From contig CAWEZX010000002.1 of NCBI GenBank assembly GCA_963813555.1, positions 1,015,032-1,079,031 on the forward strand: a stretch of 64,000 nt of DNA, given 5' to 3'. The stretch's first letter is position 1. Every line of letters starts with the position of its first letter. This DNA is from Roseiarcus sp963813555. GTDB taxonomy: Bacteria; Pseudomonadota; Alphaproteobacteria; Rhizobiales; Beijerinckiaceae. A program made the translations under genes and the position numbers. A model generated the notes under the pieces. The model did no database searches and had not been told where the DNA came from. It saw only the letters and a program-made list of their open reading frames with translations. Shown in pieces: positions 18,393 through 27,968 of this stretch.

Positions 18393-19514
18393 TCACGTTT
18401 CACGAAACGGGAGTTTGGCTCCTTCGCCGCCCTCCTGCGACCGAAAGTTCGAGATCGTTACGCCGACGAGGCGGATGCCCTTGGGCGGAGGGAAGACAGA
18501 TCGGATCAGACCCAGGGCGACCTCATGAAGCCTGTCCCTGGTTTCAATGCTCGTTTCCTTCGATCGGCTGCGGGTTGATATTTGAAAGTCGGCCCATTTG
18601 ATTTTCACCGTCACGGTTCGACCCCGCGAATTCGCTTTCTCGCACCAGGCCCAGACCTCGTCGGCCATCGCAATCACGCCCGCTTCGATTCGGGCAGAAT
18701 CGGTGAGGTCTTCCGGAAAGGTTGTTTCCGATCCAGAGGACTTTCGTTCACGGTCCGGCTGGACCGACCGGTCGTCTTGACCTCGCGCCAGTTCGTAATA
18801 CCAGTCGCCTGAGTTGCCGAAATGGTTGCGAAGGAAGTCGAGGGTCTGACGGCGCAGGTCCGAGCCTGTTTCGATGCGAAGGGCGTGCATCTTCCGCGCC
18901 GTCACCGGTCCAACGCGATGAAATCTTGCTACCGCCAGGTTCGCGATGAAGGCTTCCCCTTCGTCAGGCATGATGGCGAACTGCCCGTCTGGTTTTTGAT
19001 GGTCTGAGGCAAGCTTGGCGAGGAACTTGTTGTAGGAGACGCCGGCCGACGCCGTGAGCGCGGTTTCGTCGTGAATTCGTTTCCTTATTTCTTTGGCGGT
19101 CGCCCAAGCTGTCGTTCCTTCCCTGAGATGGTCGGTCACATCAAGGTAGGCTTCATCAAGCGACAACGGCTCAACCAGAGGGGTGTATTCCGTGAAGATC
19201 GCATGGATCTGGCGCGACACCGCACGGTAAACCTCGAACCTAGGCGGGACGAAAACGAGGTCGGCGCAACTCCTCATCGCGATCGTTGAAGGCATCGCCG
19301 AGCGCACTCCGAAACGTCGCGCCTCGTAACCTGCAGCGGCCACGACGCCGCGCTTGGCGGGATAGTCGACCGCGACCGGCCTTCCCTTGAGAGCGGGATC
19401 GTCGCGCTGTTCGATGGACGCGTAGAAGGCGTCCATGTCGATGTGGATGATCCTGCAAATCCGCCTCTTGTCCATCGGGAGGATGCTACTCGATTTGAGC
19501 CGGCTGAAGATCAA
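18393..19514 (-). CDS. dinB: DNA polymerase IV (Y-family)
   Basis: 373 residues; a start at 19475 (MDKRRICRIIHIDMDAFYAS) would give 360, nearer the family norm. The palm carries the metal-binding aspartate in HIDMDAFYASIEQRDDPALK and the catalytic pair in PLSLDEAYLDV. The helix-hairpin-helix region (FHRVGPVTARKMHAL) and the little-finger domain follow. It performs error-prone translesion synthesis at stalled forks. Intact. It is a lone gene, so any SOS control must come from its own promoter; no LexA box was identified. Confidence 0.93.
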   Translation of the reverse strand: MIFSRLKSSSILPMDKRRICRIIHIDMDAFYASIEQRDDPALKGRPVAVDYPAKRGVVAAAGYEARRFGVRSAMPSTIAMRSCADLVFVPPRFEVYRAVSRQIHAIFTEYTPLVEPLSLDEAYLDVTDHLREGTTAWATAKEIRKRIHDETALTASAGVSYNKFLAKLASDHQKPDGQFAIMPDEGEAFIANLAVARFHRVGPVTARKMHALRIETGSDLRRQTLDFLRNHFGNSGDWYYELARGQDDRSVQPDRERKSSGSETTFPEDLTDSARIEAGVIAMADEVWAWCEKANSRGRTVTVKIKWADFQISTRSRSKETSIETRDRLHEVALGLIRSVFPPPKGIRLVGVTISNFRSQEGGEGAKLPFRET

Positions 19515-19653
19515 AGCTCAAATTGAATGTGTCCGACTCGCTTGCTCGACCGAGAGTCAAGGAAACGTCGTGCCGCGCGAAGGGCTTTTGCGCGGGCTGA
19601 TCCTGCCGTGCGATGATGGTTTCTTTCCACCTGTCGCGAGAGGATGTACGTCA

Positions 19654-19833
19654 TGCCGAAAAAGAAGAACTCTCGCCCGGACACCGTGGAGTAAGGAAGA
19701 TCTGCGTGAGCGCAAGGCGCATTCGAAAGCGAGGACGCCAGTAGTGCAGGTCGCAAAAGCGATGAAACCAACGGAGGCGGCGGTCCGGCAAAAGGCAAAG
19801 ACGATCGGGATCGGTCTCGGTCACCGACGCTGA
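19654..19833 (+). pseudogene. Small Myb/SANT-like conserved protein, apparent frameshift
   Basis: ATG at 19654 with AGAGGA nearby encodes MPKKKNSRPD, then stops. In the next frame RTPWSKEDLRERKAHSKART continues through AAVRQKAKTIGIGLGHRR to 19833. The joined product (about 60 residues) resembles a small basic helix-rich protein frequent in Rhizobiales, with a Myb/SANT-like W-x-x-E-D start. One base of length change restores the frame near 19680, so a sequencing error is possible. Confidence 0.55.
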
Positions 19834-20041
19834 TGCAATTTCGCTTCTCCCCTCGGCGCAGGCCCCCGCGGTGACATGGTCACCCTCAAGCCTAAAACTG
19901 GCGACGGTGGCCCACGACGTCGCCCTGACATCATGACTAAGTGCGGCTCGGTCGCCTTTCCACGAGGGGTATGCGGCTCTTCGATCGGCGAACACTACGG
20001 TTTTGGCGGTAAGGTCGATGCGAGCTCGCGTGGAACGGCCG

Positions 20042-20350
20042 ATGAAGATCGCCAGCTTCAACATCAACCGCCGGTTGGCGAACCTGCTTGACTGGCTTCG
20101 CGAAACTCAGCCCGACATCGTCTGTCTCCAAGAAACCAAAACTGCGGACGCTGAGTTTCTCGCAGAAGCGATTGAGCAGGCCGGTTGTCACGCGATATGG
20201 AGAGGCGAGGAGCGTTGGAACGGCGTGGCGATCTTGGCAACGTGGGAGCCTGTGTCGACCCGCCTGGAGCTGCCAGGCGATCGTGCCGACGCGCAATCCT
20301 GCTATTTTAAGGCAGCGGTCAATGGTGTGCTGATCGCGGTCGAAGGCTTT
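20042..20350 (+). pseudogene. Exonuclease III, N-terminal fragment
   Basis: MKIASFNINRRLANLLDWLR leads to PDIVCLQETKTADAEFL and WNGVAILATWEPVSTRLELP. This is the N-terminal part of Xth-type AP endonucleases, including the metal-binding Glu of LQETK. Homology stops around ALVNGVLIAVEG (about 20345); the catalytic D-x-N and the final H are absent. The full family is about 260 residues. It repairs abasic sites when complete; this copy is dead. Confidence 0.8.
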
Positions 20351-20710
20351 GCGCCGACGCCGGAAATGCCCAAGATCGTAGAGTGCAGGCGCTCGTGGCT
20401 AGGCTCGCGGAGACTGATAAAATGAAGGCGGCGACGGCGCAATGCGGCGCTGCACGTTCCCCTTGAAAGAGCCCGCCTGGCGCTCCGAGGTTTGAGGTCT
20501 CCCCATCGCCATCGACCGCCTGTCGCTGGACGACGCCGATCTTCTTCTCCACCAGAGCGATGGTGGCGAGCGACTGGCAAGAGGTGCCGGTCGGCACCTC
20601 GCCAGTGTCCAGTTGAATCCGGGCGAGCTTTATCCGCCGTCGGCTTCGTCGCCACCTACGGTTCGCCCGGCTGCGAATACTTCGTGCAACGCTCCTTTGA
20701 CTACGCAGTC
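20351..20710. other. Intergenic stretch, no recognised gene
   Basis: Frames are open on both strands, including a minus-strand frame with the protein-like run ATIALVEKKIGVVQRQAVDG, but I recognise no family. It lies downstream of the sugar importer ATPase gene. Confidence 0.3.
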
Positions 20711-22270
20711 TCAATGAATTGCCGCATACATGATTCTGTCCTCGCTCGCAGTCGCGGCATCGAATTCGGCGACGATGCGTCCGAGGCGGGCGACCAGAAT
20801 ACGGTCGGAAATCGCGAGGATCTCGGGGAGATAGGACGAAATGACGACGACCGCCTTGCCCTCCTCAGCGAGACGGCGGATTTGACCGTGGATCTCCGGA
20901 ATGGTGGCGACGTCAACGCCACGCGTTGGCTCGTCGAAGATGACGATCGACGGCTCCTGGACGAGCGATTTGGCGATGACAACCTTTTGCTGGTTGCCAC
21001 CGGAGAGTTCTACAATCCTAGCCTTGCGTTGCAGCGCCGCGATCTTCAGCCGATCGACCCAATATGCCGCCAACTTATTGCGCGTCACGCGCGAGAGGAG
21101 GAAGCGCCACCCGACCTTGGTGGAGAGCTTCCCGATGTAGACATTGTCGTCGATCCGCATCGTTTCGAAGAAGCCGTTCAGCTTCCGGTCCTCGGTGAGG
21201 TAACATATGCCGGCGTTGATCGCCTGCTTCGGCACGCGGAATCGGATTGGCTTGCCGTGCAGCTTGATCGTGCCGCCGTTGATGAGGTTGCGCTTCAACG
21301 CGCCGTAGATGATCTTGGCGATCTCGGTGCGGCCGGAGCCGATCAGGCCAGCGATGCCAACGACTTCGCCGGCATAGACCGAGAACGACATATTTTTCAC
21401 TACCATGCCCATCGTAACGTTCTCGACCGCAAGCACCTTCCTTTTCTCTTCCCCGCGCTGGCGGTGGCTGACCCCGCGGCGTCGGGCATAGTGCGTCTGC
21501 GCGATGTCGCGGCCGACCATCGCGCGCACTAGTTTTTCGCGGCTCATCTCCGCGGTCCGCGACGATATCACCAGCTTGCCGTCCCGGAGCACCGTGATGC
21601 GATCGGAAATCTGCAGCAATTCCTCGAGCGCATGCGAGATGTAGATGATCGCCGTCCCCTGTGCGCGCAGGTCGCGCACCAGATTGAAAAAATGGACGAT
21701 CTCCTCGGGGGTGAGGCTGGCGGTCGGCTCATCGAAGATCATGATCCGCGCCTTGTTGTAGACGGCGCGCGCGATCTCGACCATCTGTCGCTTGGCGGCG
21801 CCCAGCAGCGCGACCGGCGTCGCTGGATCGATGTGGAAGTTGAGGGATTGGAGCAGCTGCTGCGCTTGAATATTGAGAGTGCGAAAGCGGGTCAGCAGCT
21901 TTTCATTGCCGAGCTCGATGTTCTGCGCCGCCGTCATTGACGGCACCAAGCTTGTCTCCTGATAGACCATGCAGATGCCGGCGGCGAGGGCCTCGCGCGG
22001 CCCGTTGAAATGCGCCGGCTTGCCGTCGACGAAGATCTCGCCGGAGGTTAATTTGATGGCGCCGGCGATCGCTTTGCAGAGCGTCGACTTGCCGGCCCCG
22101 TTCTCACCAACCAGGGCATGGACCTCGCCGGGATAAAGCTCGAAATTGATGCCCTCAATGGCATGGACGCCGCCATAGATCTTGCTGCCGTTGACCACCC
22201 GCAGGACCGGGCCGGCGGCGCCGGCCGCCGCCGTGACGCCGTCTCGCGTTAGTGTTTCGACTTCGTTCAT
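20711..22270 (-). CDS. Sugar ABC importer 2, double ATPase subunit
   Basis: 519 residues from the ATG at 22270, which overlaps the preceding SMP-30 stop by 4 bases (ATGA). Two ATPase domains: Walker A GENGAGKST and Walker B IMIFDEPTASLT in the first; GIAGLIGSGRTEI, LSGGNQQKVVIAKSL and IVIFDEPTRGVDV in the second. It energises the two permeases of this operon (26746-27759 and the N-terminal half of 23393-25546). It is the last gene of a five-gene leftward operon. Upstream in-frame starts exist but would overlap the previous gene widely. Confidence 0.94.
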   Translation of the reverse strand: MNEVETLTRDGVTAAAGAAGPVLRVVNGSKIYGGVHAIEGINFELYPGEVHALVGENGAGKSTLCKAIAGAIKLTSGEIFVDGKPAHFNGPREALAAGICMVYQETSLVPSMTAAQNIELGNEKLLTRFRTLNIQAQQLLQSLNFHIDPATPVALLGAAKRQMVEIARAVYNKARIMIFDEPTASLTPEEIVHFFNLVRDLRAQGTAIIYISHALEELLQISDRITVLRDGKLVISSRTAEMSREKLVRAMVGRDIAQTHYARRRGVSHRQRGEEKRKVLAVENVTMGMVVKNMSFSVYAGEVVGIAGLIGSGRTEIAKIIYGALKRNLINGGTIKLHGKPIRFRVPKQAINAGICYLTEDRKLNGFFETMRIDDNVYIGKLSTKVGWRFLLSRVTRNKLAAYWVDRLKIAALQRKARIVELSGGNQQKVVIAKSLVQEPSIVIFDEPTRGVDVATIPEIHGQIRRLAEEGKAVVVISSYLPEILAISDRILVARLGRIVAEFDAATASEDRIMYAAIH

Positions 22271-23388
22271 GGCTTCACTCTTGACGTGTCCAGCAGCACG
22301 CGCCCGTGCCCTTTGGAGACGGTGACGAGACCTTGCGCCGTTTCGCAAGCCGCGCTGATGCCATGGAAGCGGCCGCCGACCCGGCTGTGCAGGCTCTCGA
22401 TGACGTCACCCTCGTCGTCGATCCGAGCGACAAGCCCGTAGGAGCGCGGGGGCGCCCAAGGCTTCTGGATGCCGAGCGCCTTGATTGAGCCGCTCTGCAT
22501 CGGCTCAAGCGCGTCGCCGCTCGTCGCTAGCGCGGGCGCGATCCAGTATTCGGGCGCGATCGTGCGCATCATCTCGTCCCGGAAATCATCCTCGCGTAAG
22601 ACGAATTCGATGAGGTGGGTGCGCAAGGCGAAGATAGACAGCCAGAAGCCGCCGCCGGCGGCACGGCCAAGCCGCGCCGGATAGCCAGGCAGGTTGCGGA
22701 TGACGGCCTCGACCGGGCCGATGTCGCGGCCAGTAACGGGGGCGCGGCAGACGCGGTGGCTCCAGCTCTCCGTCAGCCACAGGAACCGCCCGTCCGGCGA
22801 GTGCGCCAATCCATGCGGATAGGGCAGGCTGCGCAGCAGAACCTTCGGCGCCTCGAAGTCGGGCCCGCAAACGATGACACGTCCGGTGCGGTCTTTCTGC
22901 ATCAGGTCACGACGCCATTCCGGCGGCGCGTTGAAAAGGCTGCCCTCGCTCGCGAATATGCTGCCGTCCGGCGCCGCCGCGACGCTGGTGAGGCAGTGCA
23001 GCGGCTGGTCCTCAACCTGGTTGAGCCAGGCCTGGCGACCGGTTTCGTCGACTGCTGCGAGGCCACGTCCGGCGACGCAGACGAGTAGGCGCCCATCCGG
23101 ATGGACCGTTAGCCCGCCTGCCGCCGCCTCGAATTCAGCGACAATCGCCCGCGTCCCGTAGCCGGGGCCGGAAAGGCGCAGCACCCGCCCTCCGGCAGAG
23201 ACGTAAAGTGAGCCGTCCGGCCCTTCGGCGATATCGTCGGCGCCGGGCAAGGGCTCGCCGATCGGCAGGCAATGGTCAAGCGCCTCATTAGGACTGAGCG
23301 CCCCATCGAGCGACGGAATCGCATGCTGCTCCGCATTGGGGAACAGGATCTGATGTATGTCTCGGAGGAAATGGGTGAAGGCGGCCAT
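22267..23388 (-). CDS. SMP-30/strictosidine-synthase-like protein
   Basis: 373 residues. Beta-propeller repeats of the SMP-30/gluconolactonase/LRE type are visible: GADDIAEGPDGSLYVSAGG, GLTVHPDGRLLVCVAGRGLA, LPYPHGLAHSPDGRFLWLTE. No signal peptide, so it acts in the cytoplasm, probably as a sugar-lactone hydrolase. It starts 4 bases after the permease-SMP-30 fusion stop and overlaps the ATPase start, so it is firmly in the operon. It resembles the C-terminal domain of that fusion, suggesting duplication. Substrate unknown. Confidence 0.85.
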   Translation of the reverse strand: MAAFTHFLRDIHQILFPNAEQHAIPSLDGALSPNEALDHCLPIGEPLPGADDIAEGPDGSLYVSAGGRVLRLSGPGYGTRAIVAEFEAAAGGLTVHPDGRLLVCVAGRGLAAVDETGRQAWLNQVEDQPLHCLTSVAAAPDGSIFASEGSLFNAPPEWRRDLMQKDRTGRVIVCGPDFEAPKVLLRSLPYPHGLAHSPDGRFLWLTESWSHRVCRAPVTGRDIGPVEAVIRNLPGYPARLGRAAGGGFWLSIFALRTHLIEFVLREDDFRDEMMRTIAPEYWIAPALATSGDALEPMQSGSIKALGIQKPWAPPRSYGLVARIDDEGDVIESLHSRVGGRFHGISAACETAQGLVTVSKGHGRVLLDTSRVKP

Positions 23389-23392
23389 CGCG

Positions 23393-25546
23393 CTAGCTTC
23401 GATCGAGTCGCTTGTCGCCCCAATAGGCCTCGTAGTCGGTCCAACTGGGGTCACCGCGATCGAGCTTGATCCGGCCAATGCGGTTGTTCTCGAGTCCGCC
23501 CAGATAAAGGTATCCCCTGTGCTCGCGCATCGAGGTCACCGTTGAATGCGAAATGCCAGTCGGGTCCCAGTAGGATTCGAGGATATCGCCCGCCTCGTCG
23601 AAGCGCAGCACGCAGCCGTGATTGAGCCCCGGCGCCAACCATTCGTCACCCGGCACCTGCTTGACCATGCGCAGACGGAAGCCCGGCTTGCGCGCGGCGA
23701 GATCGAAGGTCGGGGTACGGATGCCGACAAGCGCCAGCCAGTAGGTGCCGTCGGAGGCGCGGTTGATGTTGTCGGGATTCCCCGGCAGCGACTCGATCGC
23801 GACTTCGAGTTCCCCTTTGCGCGGCCCGGCTATCCAATAGCGGTAGACCTGGCAGAGCGTGGTGCTGGCGATCAGCAGCGATTGCCCATCGTGCGAGACG
23901 CAGATGCCGTTCGGAAAGTAAAAGTGGGCGACCAGCGTCGTGGTCTTGCGGGTCGCCGGATCGTAAACCACCAGCCGACCGTTGGGCCTGCCCTCGATTA
24001 TGTCGAGCGCGTTCGTGGTCATCTCGTAACGCGTCGTGCAGTCGCTAAAATAGACCTTGCCGTCGGGTGCGATGTCGAGATCGTCGGCCATGCGCAGGCG
24101 CGAATCATCGTTGAGCTTGTACCAGGTGCGGTTGGTCTCGTCGGTGAGCTTGAAGACCTCGCCGTCGGGCCGGACGCCATAGACACCCATGCCGGCAACA
24201 CAGACGATAAGGTTCTCATCCTCGTCGAACTGCATCCCTAGCGGTCGGCCTCCGATATGGGCGAATATCTCTCGGCGCTCGAGGTTGGGGCCGGAGAAGC
24301 GGATGATGTTGCCGTCGCGGGTGCTTCCGTAGACTCGGTCCTCCCGGTCCACGATCACGTCCTCGGGGCCCTCGACCTGGTCGAGCCCGATTGCCTCGGC
24401 ATGAACCAGCCGGTCGTTTTGAGCGAGGGCCGAATCGCTGTCGCGAGCGATCGAGGGAGCGGGAGACAATGGCACTCGCGCCGGATTGACGTAGGTTTTT
24501 TGGATCACCTTGCCGCGATTCTTTGCCCATTTCACGTCGATGCTGACGGCGGCAAGGAGAATGACGCCGGTGGCGGCCGAAGTCACATAGCCAGGGATGC
24601 CCATGCGGACCAGACCGTTCGTCAGCATGAAGATGATGATCGCGCCGATCATCGCCCGCCAAACCGTGCCGCGGCCACCCGCGATCGAAGCTCCGCCCAG
24701 CACGACTGCGGTCACCGCCTGGAATTCCCAGCCGAGGCCCGTCGTCGAATCGGTGCTGCCCTGGCGCGCTGCATAGAATACGCCGCCGAGGGCACAAAGC
24801 ACGCCCGACAGCGCGTAGGTCGCAAGCAGCATGCGCTCGACGCGGATGCCCGCGTGGCGAGCCGCCTTGCGCGAGGCGCCGATCGCCGTGAGATGCCAGC
24901 CGTAGCGCGAGCGGCTCAGAAAAACGTGACCGATGAGCAGGACGAAAATCAGCGCCGCCGCGTTGACCGGCACTCCCAGGACGCTACCCTCGCCGAGGAA
25001 GTCCCAGGTGTCGCTGTCGATCGAGTTGGTGGCGAAGACAGTGGCGAAGCGCTCGTTGAGCAGATTGACGCTGGCGCGCAGGATGATCAACGTCACCAGA
25101 GTGGTGAGGAACGGCCGTGCTTTGAGATAGCCGATTAGCAGTCCGTTTCCTGCGCCCACGATAGCGCCTGTCGCCAATGTGGCGAGCACCGCAAGCCACG
25201 TGGGAAGGCCGAGGACGAACATGCAGAAGAGGGCGGTGAAGTTGGCGACGGCGAAGATCGCCCCAACGCTGAGGTCGATGCCGCCAGAGATTAGGGTAAA
25301 GGCCATCGCGAGCGCGACGAAGCCGAATTCTGCAAAGAGCCGCGCCAGCGACAGCGCGTTCTTGACGGTGCCATAGTCATGAATGGTCAGGGAGAAGTAG
25401 ATCGCCAATCCGATCATCACGGTGAAGGGAATGACTGGCTCGAACCATTGCTTCAGGAGCAGCTCGGCAAACAATAGCCGTGGCGACCACGCGTAGCGAA
25501 CGCGCTGCGTCCGACGGCTGAGCGCTTCCAGGGGCACAATCGACAT
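23393..25546 (-). CDS. Fusion of sugar ABC permease and SMP-30 domain
   Basis: 717 residues. Residues 1 to about 345 are an RbsC-type permease with many membrane helices (LISGGIDLSVGAIFAVANF; VVLGGASIAGGRGTVWRAMI). A linker of about 40 residues follows, then an SMP-30/strictosidine-synthase-like propeller (QVEGPEDVIVDREDRVYGST, DDLDIAPDGKVYFSDCTTRY, FYFPNGICVSHDGQSLLIAS). No frameshift is needed to join the halves. The propeller would lie on the cytoplasmic side if the helix count is even, placing lactone hydrolysis at the exit of the channel. The operon also carries a separate permease and a separate SMP-30 protein. Confidence 0.88.
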   Translation of the reverse strand: MSIVPLEALSRRTQRVRYAWSPRLLFAELLLKQWFEPVIPFTVMIGLAIYFSLTIHDYGTVKNALSLARLFAEFGFVALAMAFTLISGGIDLSVGAIFAVANFTALFCMFVLGLPTWLAVLATLATGAIVGAGNGLLIGYLKARPFLTTLVTLIILRASVNLLNERFATVFATNSIDSDTWDFLGEGSVLGVPVNAAALIFVLLIGHVFLSRSRYGWHLTAIGASRKAARHAGIRVERMLLATYALSGVLCALGGVFYAARQGSTDSTTGLGWEFQAVTAVVLGGASIAGGRGTVWRAMIGAIIIFMLTNGLVRMGIPGYVTSAATGVILLAAVSIDVKWAKNRGKVIQKTYVNPARVPLSPAPSIARDSDSALAQNDRLVHAEAIGLDQVEGPEDVIVDREDRVYGSTRDGNIIRFSGPNLERREIFAHIGGRPLGMQFDEDENLIVCVAGMGVYGVRPDGEVFKLTDETNRTWYKLNDDSRLRMADDLDIAPDGKVYFSDCTTRYEMTTNALDIIEGRPNGRLVVYDPATRKTTTLVAHFYFPNGICVSHDGQSLLIASTTLCQVYRYWIAGPRKGELEVAIESLPGNPDNINRASDGTYWLALVGIRTPTFDLAARKPGFRLRMVKQVPGDEWLAPGLNHGCVLRFDEAGDILESYWDPTGISHSTVTSMREHRGYLYLGGLENNRIGRIKLDRGDPSWTDYEAYWGDKRLDRS

Positions 25547-25615
25547 CGGCCTGGCTCCACTCGGCAACCGCGCCCGCGATGGGCGCGGGAGCGGGGCGTG
25601 TCGGTCGGCGATGAG

Positions 25616-26686
25616 CTACTTCTTCGGTGTGGCGTCTGCCGCCGTCGTAGACGTCGGGGGCTTGGGCACAGGGTAGCAGTTTGCGCCATTCGCATTGGAC
25701 TTATCGAGCCATATCGGCCGCGTGTAATATTCCCTATGGCTGGCGCCTGGTTTGGCGTCGCTCTCCAGCAGCGCCTCGGCGGCCAGGAAGGCGTCGCGGC
25801 CCTGCTCACCCGCCGTGTAGCTCAGGAACTTGTAGAAATTCCCCTGGTTCACCTGGTCGCAATCAAGTTGCGAGCCCTCCCCCGACGCATAGACCTTGAC
25901 CTTGTCGATCTTGCCCGCGTTGCGGATCGCTTGCGCGGCTCCCGATTGCATGATGCCCCAGAAGCCAATGCTGGCGCAGAGGTCGGGATGCTGCTGGATC
26001 ACGGTCGCAGTGATGTTGAGCGCGTTGTTGGCGTCCCACTGCGCCGCTTGGTTGGACACGACCTTGATCGCCTTGTCCTTATTCAGTGTATCCATGACGC
26101 CGGCGATCTGATCGACGCTCGCGGCGGCGGTGAGTTCGCCCTGTACAATCTGGACCTTGCCCGAAGCGCCGGAGCCGGTTCCGCACGCCTTCACGACATC
26201 CTCGGCGAGCATGCGTCCGACTTCAAACCAGTCCGCGCCGACGAAAGCGTCCGACTTGTAGTTCGACGACATGTTCATCTGGATGACGTGCGTTCCTTGC
26301 GCTTCAGCCCGTTTCAATTCCTTTTGCAACAGCGTGACGCTGGGGTTCTGAACAATGATGACGTCCGGCTTCTCGTCGACCAGCGCGGTCAGCGCCTGCT
26401 GCATCGCCGCCGGATTGTTATTGGGATCGCGGATTACAAAATTCATGCCGCGCCATTCCGCCTCTGTCTTGATCACGGTGCCCCACTCGTCCATCAGCGG
26501 TACGCCGGTGGCGATTGGGAGGAACGCGATCGTCTTCCCTCTGAGGTCCTTGTCATAATCCGCGCGCAGTTCATGCGCCGTCTTCGTGCCCTTCTCCTCT
26601 TGCGCAAGCGCGACCGTCGAGCCGCCCACGAACACAGCGACGCAAAGCGTCGCAACGAGACCCGTCAAAGTCCATTGATGCAACAT
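25616..26686 (-). CDS. Sugar ABC importer 2, periplasmic binding protein
   Basis: 356 residues. Signal peptide: hydrophobic LVATLCVAVFVGGSTVALAQ, cleavage likely after ALA. The mature protein is a type I periplasmic binding fold (GKTIAFLPIATGVPLMDEWG, KPDVIIVQNPSVTLLQKEL, SIGFWGIMQSGAAQAI). It delivers the ligand to the permeases encoded on both sides. The C-terminal tail is Pro/Thr/Ala-rich. Ligand unknown; the lactonase genes suggest a sugar or aldonolactone. Confidence 0.93.
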   Translation of the reverse strand: MLHQWTLTGLVATLCVAVFVGGSTVALAQEEKGTKTAHELRADYDKDLRGKTIAFLPIATGVPLMDEWGTVIKTEAEWRGMNFVIRDPNNNPAAMQQALTALVDEKPDVIIVQNPSVTLLQKELKRAEAQGTHVIQMNMSSNYKSDAFVGADWFEVGRMLAEDVVKACGTGSGASGKVQIVQGELTAAASVDQIAGVMDTLNKDKAIKVVSNQAAQWDANNALNITATVIQQHPDLCASIGFWGIMQSGAAQAIRNAGKIDKVKVYASGEGSQLDCDQVNQGNFYKFLSYTAGEQGRDAFLAAEALLESDAKPGASHREYYTRPIWLDKSNANGANCYPVPKPPTSTTAADATPKK

Positions 26687-26745
26687 GTCACGTCCTCCCT
26701 AGTTATGATTGTGCGCGCCGGACCAGCCGAGCCCGACCGCCTTCT

Positions 26746-27759
26746 TCAGTCGCCTTGCCGAGCAGTCTCTTCGTCACGTGGGTGCAGCAAGTTGTCCAGA
26801 ATGATCGCCGCGAGCAGCACCACGCCACGAATGATGTTTTGTACCTCGCTGTTCACGTTCATGATGGTGAAGGCGTTGAGCAGCGTGCCGATGAGGGCGC
26901 AGCCGGCGACGACGCTGAAGACGCCGCCACGCCCGCCCACCAGACTAATGCCGCCAAGCACCACTACGAGTATTACGTCGAAGATCGTGGTTCCCTGCAC
27001 GACTGCCATCTGCATGCTGCCCGTCTCGCCTATCCAGACGAGTCCGGCGAGCCAGGCGAGAGCCGCGACCAGCACATATTCCAGTATCGTCAGCGGACGT
27101 AACGCTACGCCTGTCAGGCGCGCAGCCTCGGGATTGTCGCCTTGCGCGTAGATGAAGCGACCGATCGAGGTCCGCGACAGGAAGCCGTGCATGACCAACG
27201 CGGCCGTGGCGAAGACGAGGATCGGCATCGGGATGCCGAGCAACATGCCGCGCCCCGCGAACACCAACCCTGGAGCGTCCGGCGGAGCGTAAGCCACGAA
27301 GGCCGACGCAAACCAATAAGCCGCGCCATAAATGACGTAGGCAGTTGCGAGCGTGACGAACAGCGCAGGCGCCTCGACGAAGGCGACCATGACGCCGTTG
27401 AAGAGACCAACCGCAAGACAGATCGCAAGAGCGACGACAGCCGCCCAGAATGGAGGAAGGCCGCGTGGGATAGCAGCCAGCGCGACACACCAGGAGCCCG
27501 CCATCATCGCGACCTCGCTCAGGTCAATGCCGCGGCTAATGACGATCAGCCCCATGCCGAGGCCGAGGATGCCGAGCTTTGAAATACTGCGGAGCAGATC
27601 GAGAAGGTTGGCGGCCGTGGCAAAGCCCTGCAATCCGAGGCCAAAGCCGATGAGCAGGACGACCGTGATCGCGCCGACTATCTGCTCCTGACTTAGCCGT
27701 CCAAGAGCAAGCCGCCTTGACCTAAGGCCTTCAGCGGCAGCGCTCGATTGGATCGCCAC
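26746..27759 (-). CDS. Sugar ABC importer 2, permease subunit
   Basis: 337 residues from GTG at 27759. This start was chosen because GGAGGT at 27768-27773 is ideally spaced; a much longer open frame upstream has no permease character. RbsC-type membrane protein with LIVISRGIDLSEVAMMAGSW (the family motif has SVGA where this has SEVA) and VVLGGISLVGGRGGVFSVVA. First gene of the leftward operon; a 27-bp palindrome lies 88 bases upstream of the start. Confidence 0.92.
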   Translation of the reverse strand: MAIQSSAAAEGLRSRRLALGRLSQEQIVGAITVVLLIGFGLGLQGFATAANLLDLLRSISKLGILGLGMGLIVISRGIDLSEVAMMAGSWCVALAAIPRGLPPFWAAVVALAICLAVGLFNGVMVAFVEAPALFVTLATAYVIYGAAYWFASAFVAYAPPDAPGLVFAGRGMLLGIPMPILVFATAALVMHGFLSRTSIGRFIYAQGDNPEAARLTGVALRPLTILEYVLVAALAWLAGLVWIGETGSMQMAVVQGTTIFDVILVVVLGGISLVGGRGGVFSVVAGCALIGTLLNAFTIMNVNSEVQNIIRGVVLLAAIILDNLLHPRDEETARQGD

Positions 27760-27846
27760 CCCGTGATACCTCCCGATGGGCCAGTCAACACCGCGCCGCT
27801 GGCCGGTCCGCTGGTCATTTCTTTGACTATCGCCATCCTGCACTAT

Positions 27847-27873
27847 CTTCGTCGATTGCGTCAATCGACGAAG
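27847..27873. promoter_or_regulatory. 27-bp palindrome upstream of importer operon 2
   Basis: Perfect 12-bp arms CTTCGTCGATTG and CAATCGACGAAG separated by 3 bases. Located 88 bases upstream of the first permease codon. The size and symmetry fit an operator for a dimeric repressor. Unlike operon 1, no regulator gene is adjacent, so the protein must be encoded elsewhere. Confidence 0.6.
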
Positions 27874-27968
27874 GCGACTTGTTCGTTTGGGGCTTCTACC
27901 CCGCTTGCATAAGCGCGAATTTCGCCGACTGCTGTGCTCTCGCCGGAATGGGTCCGCTTTCTCGGGAG

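Noticed and set aside
20319..20714. Minus-strand frame overlapping the exonuclease III remnant
   Set aside because: Part of it is antisense to recognised exonuclease sequence and the rest matches nothing known; not supported as a gene.
24257..25138. Long plus-strand frame opposite the permease fusion
   Set aside because: It is a shadow of the real minus-strand gene: composition is Arg/Asp/Gly-rich and no domain is present.
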